Shown: positions 30,606-42,539, counted from the first letter of the stretch. The stretch: DNA of 64,000 bases from Candidula unifasciata (GCA_905116865.2 CAJHNH020007556.1:557501-621500), one strand, 5' to 3'. Notes: generated by a model from the letters alone, not told the origin. Made by a program: numbers and translations.

Positions 30606-33600
30606 CTGCAAGAGACACGAACCAAGCAAAATGATGCATTTCACATATTATTACAATGAAAATAACAGTATTTACAAGTTAAAAACTGATACCACATAAG
30701 ATGATAGCTGATCACATGACAGACTCCAAGTACTAAAACCAACAAGAATGAACATGGCCTACACCAAAAACATGTTAGCCTTGAGACAATAAGGTTTAGC
30801 CATGTGTGGGTTCCGGGCACTATATAATAGTGGGTGGTGAATTGATACATGACAAGACAGATGTGGTCAGAGCCCTTTGGGAACAAGTAACGAAGTCAAA
30901 AGAGAAACTATTTTATTATGGGCTGGAATGAACGATGCACCTAGGTGTGACCAGAGTGTTTAGCTGGCAAACTACGCTAAGAGGAAAGGCAAGACAGACG
31001 TGCAACCAGGCTACGACTGGCATCATTAGTATTGGAATTCTATGCTGGCTGCCGAGTATGGGGATGGAGCGCAAATGGGAATGCCCCAAGTGCTGTGATG
31101 TCAATTGTTAACTCAACTCCTAACCATAGCTCTTAGTGCAGGGACATTCAAGCTGTACTGTTATCAGGTTTTTTTCAATGTTTGTCCTTTCCAGTGCCCG
31201 CCCTGTTTATCACCTCTTGATTTGCTGAAATGTATTTGGTTCTCACTCAAAGCTCTACATATTGATTCTGCCATGCTATCTATTTCCTTTTATTCTGTGC
31301 AGGTAGTAGTTTGATGAAAGTTTGTAGTTTATTAGCAACTTCTATTACAATTATCAAGTGTGCTTATTTGAACAGATAATCAGCAGCCAAACCAGAAAAT
31401 GTCTGGTATGCTATGGAATTTCAGCTGACTTCTTTAATCCTATTTTTTTCCTTGGTCTCTCGTGATGTTCCAACTTAGTCAACTCCTATTCCTTGAACGT
31501 CTCTTGGTGTTTCTATTTTCATGTTGTATGCTCTCACTGCTGGGCCCATCCAACATCATTTGGCACAATTACTATACCAAAAAATCATATAAGTTTGACA
31601 CAGGGTTAGGTTAACACTAAAGTAACAACTGGCCAGAGCAAATTTTACGATCGCTAGGTACTGCATCAAGACTGCCATATTCATATGTTTTTACTTTATT
31701 CTTGGGACCAATGTATCGAGAATTGACATTATATTGTACTTGAGGCATTCCAACAAGTGCTCAGTCCCCTTCCTTTGTAGCCAAAAAAGTGTTTCCATGC
31801 TGATGGTGCCAGCTACTACAACCTGATTAAAAGTGCATGTCTTTAGCCCTGCATGTTGAAAACTAGATTTCTTACATCACCCAAGGCACAACCGAAGTTT
31901 CTGAGGCTGTACAATCGTATCCTGGCGAGGATCTTGAAGTACTTAGGGTAGATTTTTAACTCCTAATTTTGTCTGGGCAGCACTGTTAAGCTACTCTTTT
32001 TTCGATTTCCAACTGCCAAAGGATTTTTTTGTTATATGTGAGCACCAATACACACGGGCGTTTAATCTTACTATCCATGTGAACAAATCTCAGCCTTCAC
32101 CTGGGCTTGAAGCTTGAACCTCCAGCACCCGAGGCGGATGCCATACCTTAAGACCACTCAGCCCGTTGATAAGATATTGCAAATATTATTGTTTGACCCA
32201 AAACAAAGTGTTGTCCCTGTGTGGATTCTGAGGTTGAATTTGGGGGAGGGGGGAGCACAGACTCACAGCCCTTCAACTAGCATGTTGCAAACGGTGACTA
32301 ATCATGGATGTTTTCTTCAAAGTTGGAAAACATCTGCCTGAGGAACCAACAGTGTGTATACAAACAAGCCAAATCTATAAAATAGTTGTGCACATAAAAC
32401 TCAAGTTCTGAAATAAGACCAAAGCCCAGAAGCAGACAAACAACAAGAATGTTGCACTGCAGTTTACAGCCAGTGAAAAAAGAAAAGAAAAAAGAAAAAA
32501 AAATATTTTTCCTGAAAAAAAAAATAGAAATGTTTAAGAATTTACCTTGTCATTCTCTTTATCTTTGGGTACATCTGGTAATGCCTTATACTGTGGCCTT
32601 AGCGAAGCAAGAAGATCATTTGACAGATATTCTTCACGTAGTTCAACCTGTATTGGGGAAAAACAAAGCATGTAGAATGCCTATTGTCCAATAATAAAAA
32701 GTACTTTATCACATTCATCATGTGCCCTGCCGACTGGCATCTCCATAGCTCTCTTGATATCTTTTCATGCCATTGTTTCAGCTCATCCAGCATCGTCTCT
32801 CTTGGTCTGCCTATACCCCTTTTCCACTGATATTTCCAGTTGTCACAATATTGTCCAATGTCTCTCTTCTCATTATGTGGCCAAATAACAGTGTTTGTCT
32901 CTTTCTTATTGTTGCATATAGAGATCTTCTCTAATTAGCTTCTTTCAAGCAATCGTTGTTAGTTACTCTGGCCATCCAAGGTATTAGTAACATTCATCTC
33001 GGAAACCACATCTCTGTTGCTTCCAAATTCTTCATAATTTGTTCACTGACATCCCAAGATTCACTGCCATACAGCAGAACAGGTTCTATGTAACATTTAT
33101 TTTTAGCACCCTCTTTCTGACATTAAATGAGAGCTATTTATTGTATAGATATTTTTCATTTTCTAAAATGCAGCTTTCGCTTGACATATTCTGCTTCCAA
33201 AAAAAAAAAAAAAAAAATTCTCAACAGTTTTAAAGACATTATTTTAGCAATAAATATTGTCTGATTCAGTCACAGCAAAAAAAAAATTTTTTTCTTCTAA
33301 ACTAGGATGCTGATGTTCTTTTGAGCTCTGATAAACTCACCGCAGATATCCTCTAGACCGAATGACTACTTCACATGGATGGTTTGTATTGCTTCTCTTA
33401 CTTGTGATCTCAATATTTTCTGTTCATACTCAGTTGTTCTGATTATATAAGAATGCAATTTTTCATTCTCTTCTGATGGAATATTGAGCAGACGGATGAA
33501 ATATTCTTGCCACCTCTTTAAGACAGGTTTAGGATCATTTATATCTTTTCCATTTATTATATGTGATTCGACACCATAAACAACCCAGCTTTAAAAGATC

Positions 33601-36600
33601 AGATTTCCATGGATGGTCCAACATTCAAGACCATCTTGTCATTGTCTGATCATCACCACCATGTACCTTGTCTATGGACATAGTGGCCAAGATTCTCCAC
33701 ATCATGTGATCTTCAGTAGCATGCATCAATGTGTGTGCTTAAACTTTTCCATGCCATGAAAAAAAGATCCAAACTGATGCATGTTGGGGATATGATGCCT
33801 CTTCTTTCATCAAATTTACATAAATATCAGGAGGGGGGAGGGGGGCTTTTGTTTTCACTGATGAGAATAGCAGTAAACCCAAATTAAATGTGTATTTCAA
33901 AAGACTTACCCCGCCAGCTTTGATAAGCATTGCCTTAAAATCTGGTGTTGGATTTTTAAATTTCAACTTCTCATAGCGAACATGATTTATGGGAGGACAG
34001 TCAATAATGTTCAGAAACAGATCGTATGAAAATACGATTTTCCTTGGCGTCTGCTTGTTCTTAAAGTATATCTCAATCGGCATGGTAAATCCTGCATATC
34101 CAGATTCTGTTACTCGAAAGGGTGGATCAGTTATGACTGAAATTGAAGAATAGACAAAAACATAATGAATATTTCTCCTCATAGTCTTCAAGCAGAAAAA
34201 TAATTAGATTTTATTCTTTATATATCTTGGTAAATTTTGTTTCATTTGCTATTGTCCTTCTGGAAAACCTAGTTTTTAACTTTTTAATTCGATGCACTGG
34301 CAGGCGGTTTGTCCTAAAAGACCCTGAACCTATCATCCTGGGACTTCTGACCAGATAGCAAAGACAGTCCAACAGGGTCTGTTTTGCATAACCATTTTTT
34401 TGCCATCTGCAAAAACAGAAAGCAGGCAATGAAGTACAGATGTACCTCGGAATACAAATGCTTCAAAATTCGTCTAACAACTTGGAATCCTAACAAAATG
34501 TTCAAGTAATTTTGAACTTTTGAAAATATGAACTTGAACACTGCCTTGGAAACTAAATGACTGGCATGTGCCAGCTGACAAAGCAAGAGCTTCGGCTCCT
34601 TCACCAGAAAGAAGAAATTCCTTCACAGGAGGAAGAGGGGGATGTCGGAAGTACTGGAACTGCTAAAATCCAGATCTTTTGACTCACCATCCTGTAGCAG
34701 ATTCTTTGCAGAATGTCGCTCTCTTCACGTTCTGCTTGAAAGAAAGTCACTCGCCAGTTCTCCTGCACTTTCATATCCATGGAGTCACGTATATTCTGCG
34801 CCCATCTTTGTGTTGGTCGGCCCCTGCATTTTCTTTCTGGTAATATGCCTTCTGGTATTATTTTTCCAATTCACTGTGACGCTTTATATGGCCAAAATAT
34901 TTTAGCTTCCGGGAGAAAATACTATTTATCAGCCAATTGTCCTTGATGTTCAGATCTTTGACAATACTTCCATGAAAAGTTTCGTAGGATTATATCGTAG
35001 CATTTTCAAGGTTTTAGCCTGTCAGACATATTGTGCTTGACCTAATATTTGTATAGACCATTCAGCACTTGATTGGTGAGTGGTAAACATTACTCTGGCC
35101 ACCTTTACTATCCAGGACATACCTGGCACTCATTTTAGGCTAGGTTGGCCAGAGAACTAAGGTCAATTATGAAACAAATCTGCCTCGGAGCAAATCTGAA
35201 ACCTTAGACCATATGTGTGTTTCTCCATAACAAAGCTGGCTGCTCTACTGTGTTGTGAATATCAACAAACCTCAAATAAGTTTGCCTTTGTTGGAAATTT
35301 GACTGGAAGACCTAGAAAGTTTGTGATGACAGAAAACATTTGCACATAATGTTGTTTTCTTGGAGCTGCACACAAAAAGGGAGCTACAGCAGCATAGTGG
35401 CTAGAAGCTCACCTGTTCACCTGAATTTCTGGGGTTTAAATCTGCATCGAAGTGGATATTTTGCTTCACGACTGACCTTGGTTCACAGGTCAACTAATTC
35501 TAAAATGGATACCAGGTAATATCATGGAAAGTAAAGGCAGAATATTAACCATTCTACCCAGTGAGTTGATTAGTCTACAAAAGTATTGGTCTAGCACTAT
35601 ATGCCCAATGTGAGGCCTGAAGAGGATCCTCTACCTACAAGAAAGGAGTATATGGACAAAGATGGCTACCAAGCATGGACTATAAATGAGAAGTGACACA
35701 CTGATCGATACTTATACTGAGTTTATGTCAGGGTAACGAATATTAGAATTAGAGAGAAAGTTGGAATAAAACCATGTCTGGATTATACTAACAGACAAAG
35801 AATGAAATGGTTTGGCCACATAGTGAGAATTTAGCCAGACCAAACTGCATGTGAGACTTTTTACAGCAGAACATCTGGGAGGAAGGTGAGGGTAAGACCA
35901 AGATATGCTGAAACATGCAAAAAGATTAACAATTCCACCTCCCAAGCCTCCAAAAATGTGCAAAACAAATACAGAAAACCACGACACTGTGTTACAACCT
36001 AATATCAGCGGGATGATAAAAGAAGCAAGAAGAAGGATACAGATATTGTGTTTTTTCGGTGTTGACAATATTAATACTTGAGTAGAGAGAAGACTAAAAC
36101 TAGATAATCAAAAAAGATTATGTGACATTATTGATTACTTGCCACTGTAAGCATTAAATTATGTGACAAGAATTCCTACCTCTGGTTGGGGATCTAAAAG
36201 TCTTGTGTAGTTTGAAGATAACTTTCTCCACAAAATATTCCAAGCGACTTCCTTCAAATCCTCGAACAAACACTGTCCAGTCATGTGAAAAACCTTCTGG
36301 AGAAGGTTCTGTCCGGAAGTTAGCACGATGGCCCATCTCAATCGTAACTGCAACTACGCAGTCATCTGACTGAGAGCAAGAATAAAGCAGTAGTTAATAA
36401 ATAAATTATTATTTATTATCATCAAGTGCCTTGGCGACAGGCGTGAGCGATCAGGCCTCTCCACAATCCGCAACTGTGTGTATTTGTTCGTGTGCCTACA
36501 CCCTTTCCTACCATGATAAAAGGCTGTCAAGAATCTTCTTGCACTGTCTTTCTTTGTCTCTCTTTCCAATGGTCACAACATGTTCTGGTTTCCCTCTTCT

Positions 36601-39185
36601 CAAAATATGATGACTGTCTCCGATGTTTGTGATAAGTTGTTTTCAAGCATTCATCTTTTTCAAAACATCTGGGTTGCTCTTATTAGCTGTCCAAGGAGTT
36701 CTAAGGAGTCTTCTGTAAAACCACATCACTGATGCCTCAAGATACTGTTTGGCTTGTTCATAAATTGTCCAGGATGTTAAAACTGGCTTATAAAGCCTGC
36801 AAAAATTCTTTTCCTAACCCCCAATGACATGGTTGTATTGCCCAAAATGCTCATTTTATAAAAAGTAGTTTTAGCCTGCCCTATTCTGTTCTTTATCTCT
36901 GTGATATATCTTTCATCGGATGTTATCCATGTGCCTAAATAATTAAATTTCTTGACTTCTTCTTCTTCGCGTTCACCAGCTGTACACGCTGGTGGAAAGC
37001 TCTGGTTGTTCGTCCACTTCTGAACTGCAGTCCTGCTCCAGAACCTGAGTGTTGCATGTGCATCAGTTTTACAGATCTGATTCACTTGAATGCAGACTGT
37101 TGGTTCCTTGCCTCTCAGGCAGATGAACTCCGACTTCAAAGGAAGCTCCCCAATTAGTCGACTCTTACGACATGCTTTTGGGTAGGCAGTGGGTCTATTC
37201 TTGTTTTCCCCACGATGGGGCCCCGGAACCCACACAGGTAATTGACTTGCTCTAAAAAAAAAATTTTTTTTTAATGTTCCTTTGACCTTTATTAACAATT
37301 TAGCAAATCACCATTACTTCTGTCTTCCCATTATTCAAACTAAGGCCTATTCTATCACTTTGTACCACCACCATATCAAAGCCTGTAGTTCTTTCTGACT
37401 TGTAGCTATTAAGACAGTGTATGACCTGCATAATGCAGGTTGTTTATGTTATGACCACCAACCACAAATTATTAGTAGAACATATAAATATACTTAAATT
37501 ACTTATAAGGAGACTGTATTCTGACTTCTTTTTTTCACTTGATATAGATTATTTACCTCTGCAATGTTAACTCTAGTATTCTGACTACACATGTATGCAA
37601 TCCCTTGACAAACCCAGTAGTTGAAATACATCAGCGGTTTCACATTAACCCTTTCTGTTTGTAATACTATTCTAAATAATTATTTATGACAGTCTGAGCA
37701 TAAATTGACTCCCATCGAGAGAGATACAGGTTAGAACCCTTTGGTAAGGTAATGAAGTTTTCTAAATTCTACAGGGACCAAATTAAAATGTTACCCTGTA
37801 GTCTGTGTTAAAAAGTGGAAAATACTGGGCTGTAAAGTAAAGACAGGATGAATCCCTTGTCATGGGACCCTCCCTTTCACCATTTTTTGGGGGACTTAAA
37901 TTTAGTAATCTTTTGCAGTAATGTTCATATTATTAGTTCACTGACTGCTGGCTCAAAGGAATTTCTAGTCAGCTTGTGTATTGTGGCATCAATTTACTAT
38001 CCACTGACTGACTGATAGACATAAAATAAACTAGGTAGCCTGATGTGAGAAACAATCACGATACAGGCAAATATTTTTTGTTTTAATCTCAGAGAAAACA
38101 ATAAGCTACAAGCAAATTTTTTTTTTAAACTGAATGTCTTTATTTCAGAGAAAACAATAAGATACTTTTAACATTTCACAATGGAATGTTTCAATTTCCC
38201 AGTGTCAGCTTAATTTTACCTTGCAGGAAGGGGGGAGGGGGCCTTTGTTCTCTAGCACAAGAGAGACTAAGTAATTTAAATTTAAAAAGTCTGCTGAAAT
38301 CTGATGTGCTGAGCAGAGCTGAAAAGTGCATCACAGCCTAGCGACTGCGATAATAACACAATCATTAGAATGTACACACTGCCATTTTAAGGATGATTTT
38401 GGAAGAATGTATTCATGTTATATTCAAATAGAGTCAATTTTTATATTTCTTGATAGTATCTGTGTTTTAATAATTAATCCTAAACTAATATTCTTTTATC
38501 ACTAGAGTTCTGTTGAAAAATATAATAATCGTTTTGTTAGAGGTAGTTCAGTTCAGCGAGTCATTTTTTCAACAGTAGAGTGGAATAACAGACATTTACT
38601 TTAAGTAGAACAAAAATCGTGGTTCTGACCAGTCTGCTAGCCTCAGCCTGGGGAGGGCAGTGAGAAGAATATTACTGTTTTAGTATCAATTACACTTAAC
38701 ATTTTACTTCGTCACCAGCGAGCTGTAAAATCTGGTGGAAAGTTTTAACTGTTTGTCCACTTCTGGACTGCAGTCCTGTTCCAGAACTTGAGTGTTGGGT
38801 GTGCATCCGTTTGATAGATCTAACTAATTCGTATGCAGACTGTTTGTTACTTGCCTCTCTGTCAAGGAATGTGTGGGCAGCGGGTCTATTGTCTATTCTT
38901 CTTTTCCATATATAACACGGGACCCCGCAACCCACACACGGGGAATTACGCTATACGAATTTTTAAATTTAAAATAATTAAATTTTAAAAATAATTCCTA
39001 AAAAATTATAACTGAGCTTACTGTAACAATAGTTATTATTTATAATTTGAATTTGTTCAACCACAACAACGTGGCTCGGTACTTTTAATTTTTTTTATGT
39101 TAGTTTCAATAAAATGAAATATAGTAACAAATAGACCTTTCAAGATATATTATATATAACTTACTTCAACTTGTTTCTGGGCCAT
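29040..39185 (-). CDS. MLLT3: AF9/ENL (MLLT3/MLLT1) YEATS-domain protein, copy 2, five coding exons
   Basis: Coding exons on the minus strand are 39185-39165, 36369-36180, 34136-33910, 32647-32546 and 30605-29040, giving 701 aa. The architecture equals copy 1: YEATS domain (residues 8-146), short linker exon, Ser/Lys-rich linker, C-terminal AHD with GETDDFDI and SFDICSVDK, ending LFREC. About 20 of 139 YEATS residues differ from copy 1, but all aromatic cage positions are kept and the frame is intact, so a working protein is likely. The linker lacks an acidic Ser-rich block of about 68 residues found in copy 1. In transcription order this copy lies upstream of copy 1, with about 10 kb of repeats between. 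Invertebrates generally have one AF9/ENL gene, so this is a lineage-specific duplicate rather than the vertebrate AF9/ENL split. Confidence 0.9.
30815..31115 (+). mobile_element. LINE family T, 3' region
   Basis: The plus strand encodes GELIHDKTDVVRALWEQ, then LRGKARQTCNQATTGIISIG and ending KWECPKCCDVNC followed by TCAACTC. It sits in intron 4 of AF9/ENL copy 2 and opposes the gene. Confidence 0.65.
31735..31850 (-). mobile_element. LINE family T, short 3' end
   Basis: Reverse-complement similarity to the TISIGTLRW..ECP end (GCTGATGGTGCCAGCTACTA on the plus strand). Weak and short. Confidence 0.4.
31885..32165 (-). mobile_element. SINE family D
   Basis: Plus-strand words are GGCGAGGATCTTGAAGTACT, GTAGATTTTTAACTCCTAAT, AACTGCCAAAGGATTTTT and GATGCCATACCTTAAGACCA, the reverse complement of the 17.4-17.7 kb element. 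Confidence 0.6.
32335..32475 (+). repeat. Dispersed repeat E, partial
   Basis: Contains GAGGAACCAACAGTGTGTAT and AAACTCAAGTTCTGAAATAA and the end TTTACAGCCAGTGAA followed by an A-rich stretch. Confidence 0.5.
32546..32647 (-). CDS. MLLT3: AF9/ENL copy 2, exon 4 (short linker exon)
   Basis: The 102-nt exon is phase 0 on both sides, with acceptor CCCCAATACAG and donor GTAAATT. It encodes VELREEYLSNDLL and ends with KDKENDK. Same length and splice context as copy 1, but most N-terminal residues differ. Confidence 0.8.
32700..33570 (-). mobile_element. RTE/CR1-type LINE remnant in intron 3 of AF9/ENL copy 2
   Basis: The minus strand shows scattered RT-like pieces: a WQEYFIRLLNIPSEE-type segment near 33470-33510 and an RPRETMLDELKQWHEKI-like end near 32770-32810. 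Many stops and shifts interrupt it. Assignment is by resemblance of short segments. Confidence 0.45.
33910..34136 (-). CDS. MLLT3: AF9/ENL copy 2, exon 3 (second half of YEATS domain)
   Basis: The 227-nt exon follows TTCAATTTCAG and ends GGCGGG before GTAAGT. It contains [20 protein letters not shown] and LIKAGG. Its donor is a full consensus, and the flanking intron has no 68-bp array, unlike copy 1. Confidence 0.93.
34640..35010 (-). mobile_element. RTE-like LINE, 3' end
   Basis: Plus-strand words CATCCTGTAGCAGATTCTTT, TGTTGGTCGGCCCCTGCATT and CAAAATATTTTAGCTTCCG match the 3' end at 25090-25340. Confidence 0.6.
35020..35215 (-). mobile_element. SINE family A, partial
   Basis: Plus-strand words are TAGACCATTCAGCACTTGAT, TCTGGCCACCTTTACTATCC and TTTTAGGCTAGGTTGGCC. 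Confidence 0.5.
35375..35645 (+). mobile_element. SINE family A
   Basis: Begins near GCTACAGCAGCATAGTGGCT, has TGGGGTTTAAATCTGC at the B-box place, then TAAAATGGATACCAGGTAAT and GGTCTAGCACTATATGCCCA. It lies in intron 2 of AF9/ENL copy 2. Confidence 0.6.
35720..36045 (+). mobile_element. RTE-like LINE, 3' end
   Basis: The plus strand encodes RVTNIRIREKVGIKPCLDY and QRMKWFGHIVRI, then an SGRKVRVRPRYAETC-like end; it parallels 56780-57120. Confidence 0.65.
36180..36369 (-). CDS. MLLT3: AF9/ENL copy 2, exon 2 (first half of YEATS domain)
   Basis: The 190-nt exon lies between acceptor CTTGCTCTCAG and donor GTAGGA, phase 1 at its end. It encodes SDDCVVAVTIEMGHRANF through EGFSHDW and VEKVIFKLHKTF. 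The cage Phe and His are kept; human Thr29 is Ser here, and human Ser58 is Thr as in copy 1. Confidence 0.93.
36755..36965 (-). mobile_element. RTE-like LINE, RT C-terminal fragment
   Basis: The minus strand encodes KFNYLGTWITSDERYITEIK and SLGVRKRIFAGFISQF, the region after the RT palm. It continues degenerately to about 36420 and abuts repeat E. Confidence 0.6.
36965..37245 (-). repeat. Dispersed repeat E
   Basis: A full-length copy from TTCACCAGCTGTACACGCTG to GGGGCCCCGGAACCCACACA, with the conserved GGTTCCTTGCCTCTCAGGCA. Confidence 0.65.
37250..38700. other. No gene seen (intron 1 of AF9/ENL copy 2)
   Basis: AT-rich DNA with no recognisable repeat or exon. Confidence 0.4.
38705..38945 (-). 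repeat. Dispersed repeat E
   Basis: Runs from CACCAGCGAGCTGTAAAATC to GGGACCCCGCAACCCACACA. Confidence 0.6.
39165..39185 (-). CDS. MLLT3: AF9/ENL copy 2, coding exon 1 (7 codons)
   Basis: ATG at 39185 encodes MAQKQVE and is followed by a full-consensus donor GAA|GTAAGT at 39164. Phase 0 fits the exon 2 acceptor, giving MAQKQVE-SDDCVV. The likeness to MAPKD of copy 1 makes this a better-supported start than either copy alone would allow. Confidence 0.65.
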
Positions 39186-39480
39186 AGCTTTAACTTCAAC
39201 TTCCAATGACTTTGACTTAACAAACAAGTCAAAACAAACAGTTGAATTTCCTCTATTTCAAAACACAACCAAGATGTATGTAAACATTGCATTCGAAAAT
39301 GAACGTTGTTGTCGCTTCCGGAAGTATATTGCCAGATTCGAAGAAAAAGGCTTGCCTGCTTTAATTTTATTTCGAATTTAATCGGTGTAACCAAGTACTT
39401 CAACTTCGACTTGAAATCTTCAAGAACTGTCCAATCTTGGGCTTGAAACTTCTTTCGTCTCTAAAAGTTCGGAAACTGGG
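39186..39480 (-). promoter_or_regulatory. Putative promoter/5' UTR of AF9/ENL copy 2 with palindromic ETS motif
   Basis: The region just upstream of exon 1 has CTTCCGGAAG at 39315-39324, about 130 bp before the ATG. This is the palindromic core bound by ETS/GABP-type factors, common near starts of housekeeping genes. No TATA box is obvious. I see no equivalent motif upstream of copy 1. The transcription start itself cannot be read from the sequence. Confidence 0.35.
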
Positions 39481-39654
39481 TTGCTCGAAAACTAAAATCA
39501 CTTCCCTTATCCGCAAAAATTGAAGATTAATTCGTTTCTTAACTCCTGATGTTTGCTCAAATATTTAAACATTTAGTAATAGTATTTGATTGTTACGGAG
39601 TTTGTGTAACAGGCATTCGGGCAGTTGAGCGCGGGGAAAGTTTGACATTTTTCT

Positions 39655-40450
39655 TCTTCTTCTTTTTCAGCATTCCGATCCCTTGAGGTTTATTGCTGCA
39701 GATATCACCAGGCTCCATTTATCTCTCTGATTGGCCCTCTCTTTCCAGTTGGTGACATCAAGTGTTTGTAGGTCTAAAAATTGTACCTATATCTCCATCG
39801 TCTTCTTGGTCTGCTTCGTGGTCTACGATCATTCATCTCCCTGGTGTATCCAGTTTTTACTTCTCGGTCATCTGACATTCTTTCAATATGTCCCAACCAT
39901 ATAAGTCTATTAGCTCTCATGATGCCAGTGATCAGTGGTGATTTAAACAAATTATGAATTTCGTTGTTGTTTCTCACTCTCCATTCCCCGCTATTTGCAT
40001 CTTTGATGGGTCCAAAGATTCGTCGTAAGACTGTTTTCGAAAACCTGTAATAAGGCTTCATCTCTTTTAGTTGTGCTCCAAGTTTCAGAGCCATATAACA
40101 CAACTGGTCTAACAAACATTTTATATATTTTGATCTCAGTGTTGCTAGACAGACACTTTGACTTTAGCAGATGTTGAAGGGTATAGTATACTTTATTTCA
40201 AGATTGTATTCTAGATTGTATTTCTTCTCTCAGCATGTTGGAGCATTTGAAGTTTGCACTCAAGTTCTTACATGTTTCCATTCGTTTGATTTTCATATTA
40301 TCGACTTGCATGTGGCCGAAGTTTATATCCTTTCCCTGTCTTGTTATTATAATGTATTCTGTCTTATCTTGATTGATAACATTTTCTGAGCTGATTCTTT
40401 TAAGACAGTGTTTTAATAATCTTTGTGGTTCTTTCTTTACGGCTGCCCTG
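39655..40450 (-). mobile_element. RTE-like LINE, RT end to 3' end
   Basis: ORF 40115-39774 encodes VLRRIFGPIKDANSGEWRVR, then RANRLIWLGHIERMSDD and RRPRSRPRRRW, a classic C-terminus of this LINE type. RT pieces continue degenerately to about 40450. It lies just upstream of AF9/ENL copy 2. Confidence 0.75.
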
Positions 40451-40659
40451 GTTAAAAACAGGCAGTCATGTTTGATCGTTGTTGAAATTGTACTTCAGTT
40501 ATAAAGGATTTACTTATTTGCTTCATTTATGTAATTGTTACTGTAGTAAGCACCTGACGAGATACAGCGAAATATGCCAGGCAATAAATTGTGCAATCTA
40601 TTGTTTGTGTCTTCTCTGTTCAAGTCTCTAGTTCATTTGCTTACACTGCTAGACATATT

Positions 40660-40830
40660 TTCATATGCCAGTTTTCACTCCATCAGTGACTTGGTCAACA
40701 TCACGCCTGTGGCTTTTACTGCCCAGAATTTTACTGGTAACCATTTTTAGTTTTAGGATGGGTGGACTTGGCAGAATAGGTCAATTTTGGAAGCATAAAA
40801 ATCCGCCTTGATGCAGTTGTACCTTTTTGT
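40660..40830 (-). mobile_element. SINE family A, partial
   Basis: Plus-strand words are TTGGTCAACATCACGCCTGT, GGCTTTTACTGCCCAG and ATAAAAATCCGCCTTGATGC. Confidence 0.5.
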
Positions 40831-40894
40831 GTGTTTGGCTGGTTTGGTTTGAACAGCGGATCGACAGCCTGGCACAAGGGTAGTAATCCATAAG

Positions 40895-41195
40895 AGCTCC
40901 CTTCTACTTTTAACTCAACGCTGAGTCCGTAGGCTCAGTGCAGTGCACGAACTCCGTGGCACGGGCGAGGATCCTGAAATACTTTGTGTAGATTTTTAAC
41001 TCCAAATTTTGCCTGGGCAGCGCCGTTAAGCTACTCTTTCCGATTTCTAACTGCTAAGGGGTTTGTTACGTATGCAAGAAACAATACACACCAGCTTCAC
41101 AGAGACCAGGGGAAAATTATTAAGTCCACGTGGAAAAAAATCCGCTCGAGACAAACGCCATACCTTGAGACCACTCAGCCTATTTCCCCTCCCCC
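40895..41195 (-). mobile_element. SINE family D
   Basis: Plus-strand words are CACGAACTCCGTGGCACGGG, GAGGATCCTGAAATACTTTG, GCCTGGGCAGCGCCGTTA and GCCATACCTTGAGACCACTC. Confidence 0.65.
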
Positions 41196-41229
41196 GTACC
41201 TTCTCTTATGTGTTCTCCAAGTATAAAGT

Positions 41230-41430
41230 CGACTGACTTTCTACCCCACCAGGACATCACACAAGCGATAAACACCCGATGACACAATGTGCCACCATGT
41301 GGGTGAGGATCACCGTGGAGAGAGAGGTCCCAGAAACCGCGTTCAGACAATTGGCCATATTTATGGCCTGCCTATATTGAGGCCCCTGGCAGAAGCTAGG
41401 GTGGGGCTTCAAAGAACAAAAAATTTCGTC
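41230..41430 (+). repeat. Dispersed repeat G, copy 1
   Basis: Shares ATCACACAAGCGATAAACAC, ACACAATGTGCCACCATGTG and GGCCCCTGGCAGAAGCTAGG with the reverse complement of 51590-51765. Class unknown. Confidence 0.55.
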
Positions 41431-41489
41431 CTTAACGGGACGAAACTGGATGCAAGTAATGCTAAGCAAAGTAAAGTAAAGTAAAGATC

Positions 41490-41720
41490 CCTTTTCACGC
41501 CTTAGGCGTATCGGGTAATTGGGAAGAGCGCCCATATTTTTACAGAACCTCGGCACTAGGTGGGTAATGTGTGGTCATCATTACGCCGGCCGTCTTTACT
41601 TCCCAGGACAGACATCCTGGTACCCATTTTAGGCTCGGTCGACCAGCGACCATGATAAAAATCCAAGCAGCCAGGAGTGGGTTTCGATCGCGGTACGCTG
41701 GAATTACGCGTGTTCTCTAA
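41490..41720 (-). mobile_element. SINE family A
   Basis: Plus-strand words are CTCGGCACTAGGTGGGTAAT, CATTACGCCGGCCGTCTTTA, CCATTTTAGGCTCGGTCGAC and GGTTTCGATCGCGG (reverse of a B-box-like word). Confidence 0.65.
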
Positions 41721-42539
41721 GTGACCCTGTTTTAAAAAAAGGTGGTGGGTGTGATGGGAAAGGACGCGTGCAACCCCCCCCCCCCCTTTTTTTTTTTCCC
41801 TAACACACGCTCACAAAGTAAAACATGGATGTGGTTCAGTGTTGATCATCACGACAGTAAATGGACTAATCAATCAGTAGGACATTTTAAAACAAAACTT
41901 CAAAATAGGATACGTAATAAAAGAAACGGCAATATTATTATTCTGATGGTGGGTACTTGATTAACGAGATAAGATAACATAGACTACAAAAAAGATTTTG
42001 TGAAAGCACATACTTGAGAACTAATGAAGAAAAGGGAAAAATTCTTCACCAAAATGTTCCAGTGAATCAGCGTGTCACAGGAGGAAATTTATTCTACATC
42101 AAAGTACACAGTGATCACGATGCTCGTATGCAAACTGTTGTTGACTACTATCTCGTGGGTTCCGTTACCCCAGTGGGGGGGGGGGGGGGGGGGTAGACCC
42201 ACTGCCCCCCAACACGCAAATAGTAAGAAACGATTCATAAGATATTTGTTATAATCGGATGCGTTGAGTCGAAAGGCTCAGATGCAGCAATCTAGCAGTA
42301 AACTCGAAACTTGCCAATCGACCTTTTAATAGCGAATGCAAAAAAAAAAAAAAAAAATGACTTATTGAACTCACAGCTTTTCCCCATCCCTTTGCTTTCT
42401 CGTGTGACATATACAGCAACCAAGTCTCTCCACTTGACAGCCACCTGTTTTCAGTGCTAGTACTATTACGATATTCGGTTTCCTCTGTTGACCTTTGTCC
42501 ACTCCTCTCAATCTTTCCGGTGTCGTATCGGATATACAA

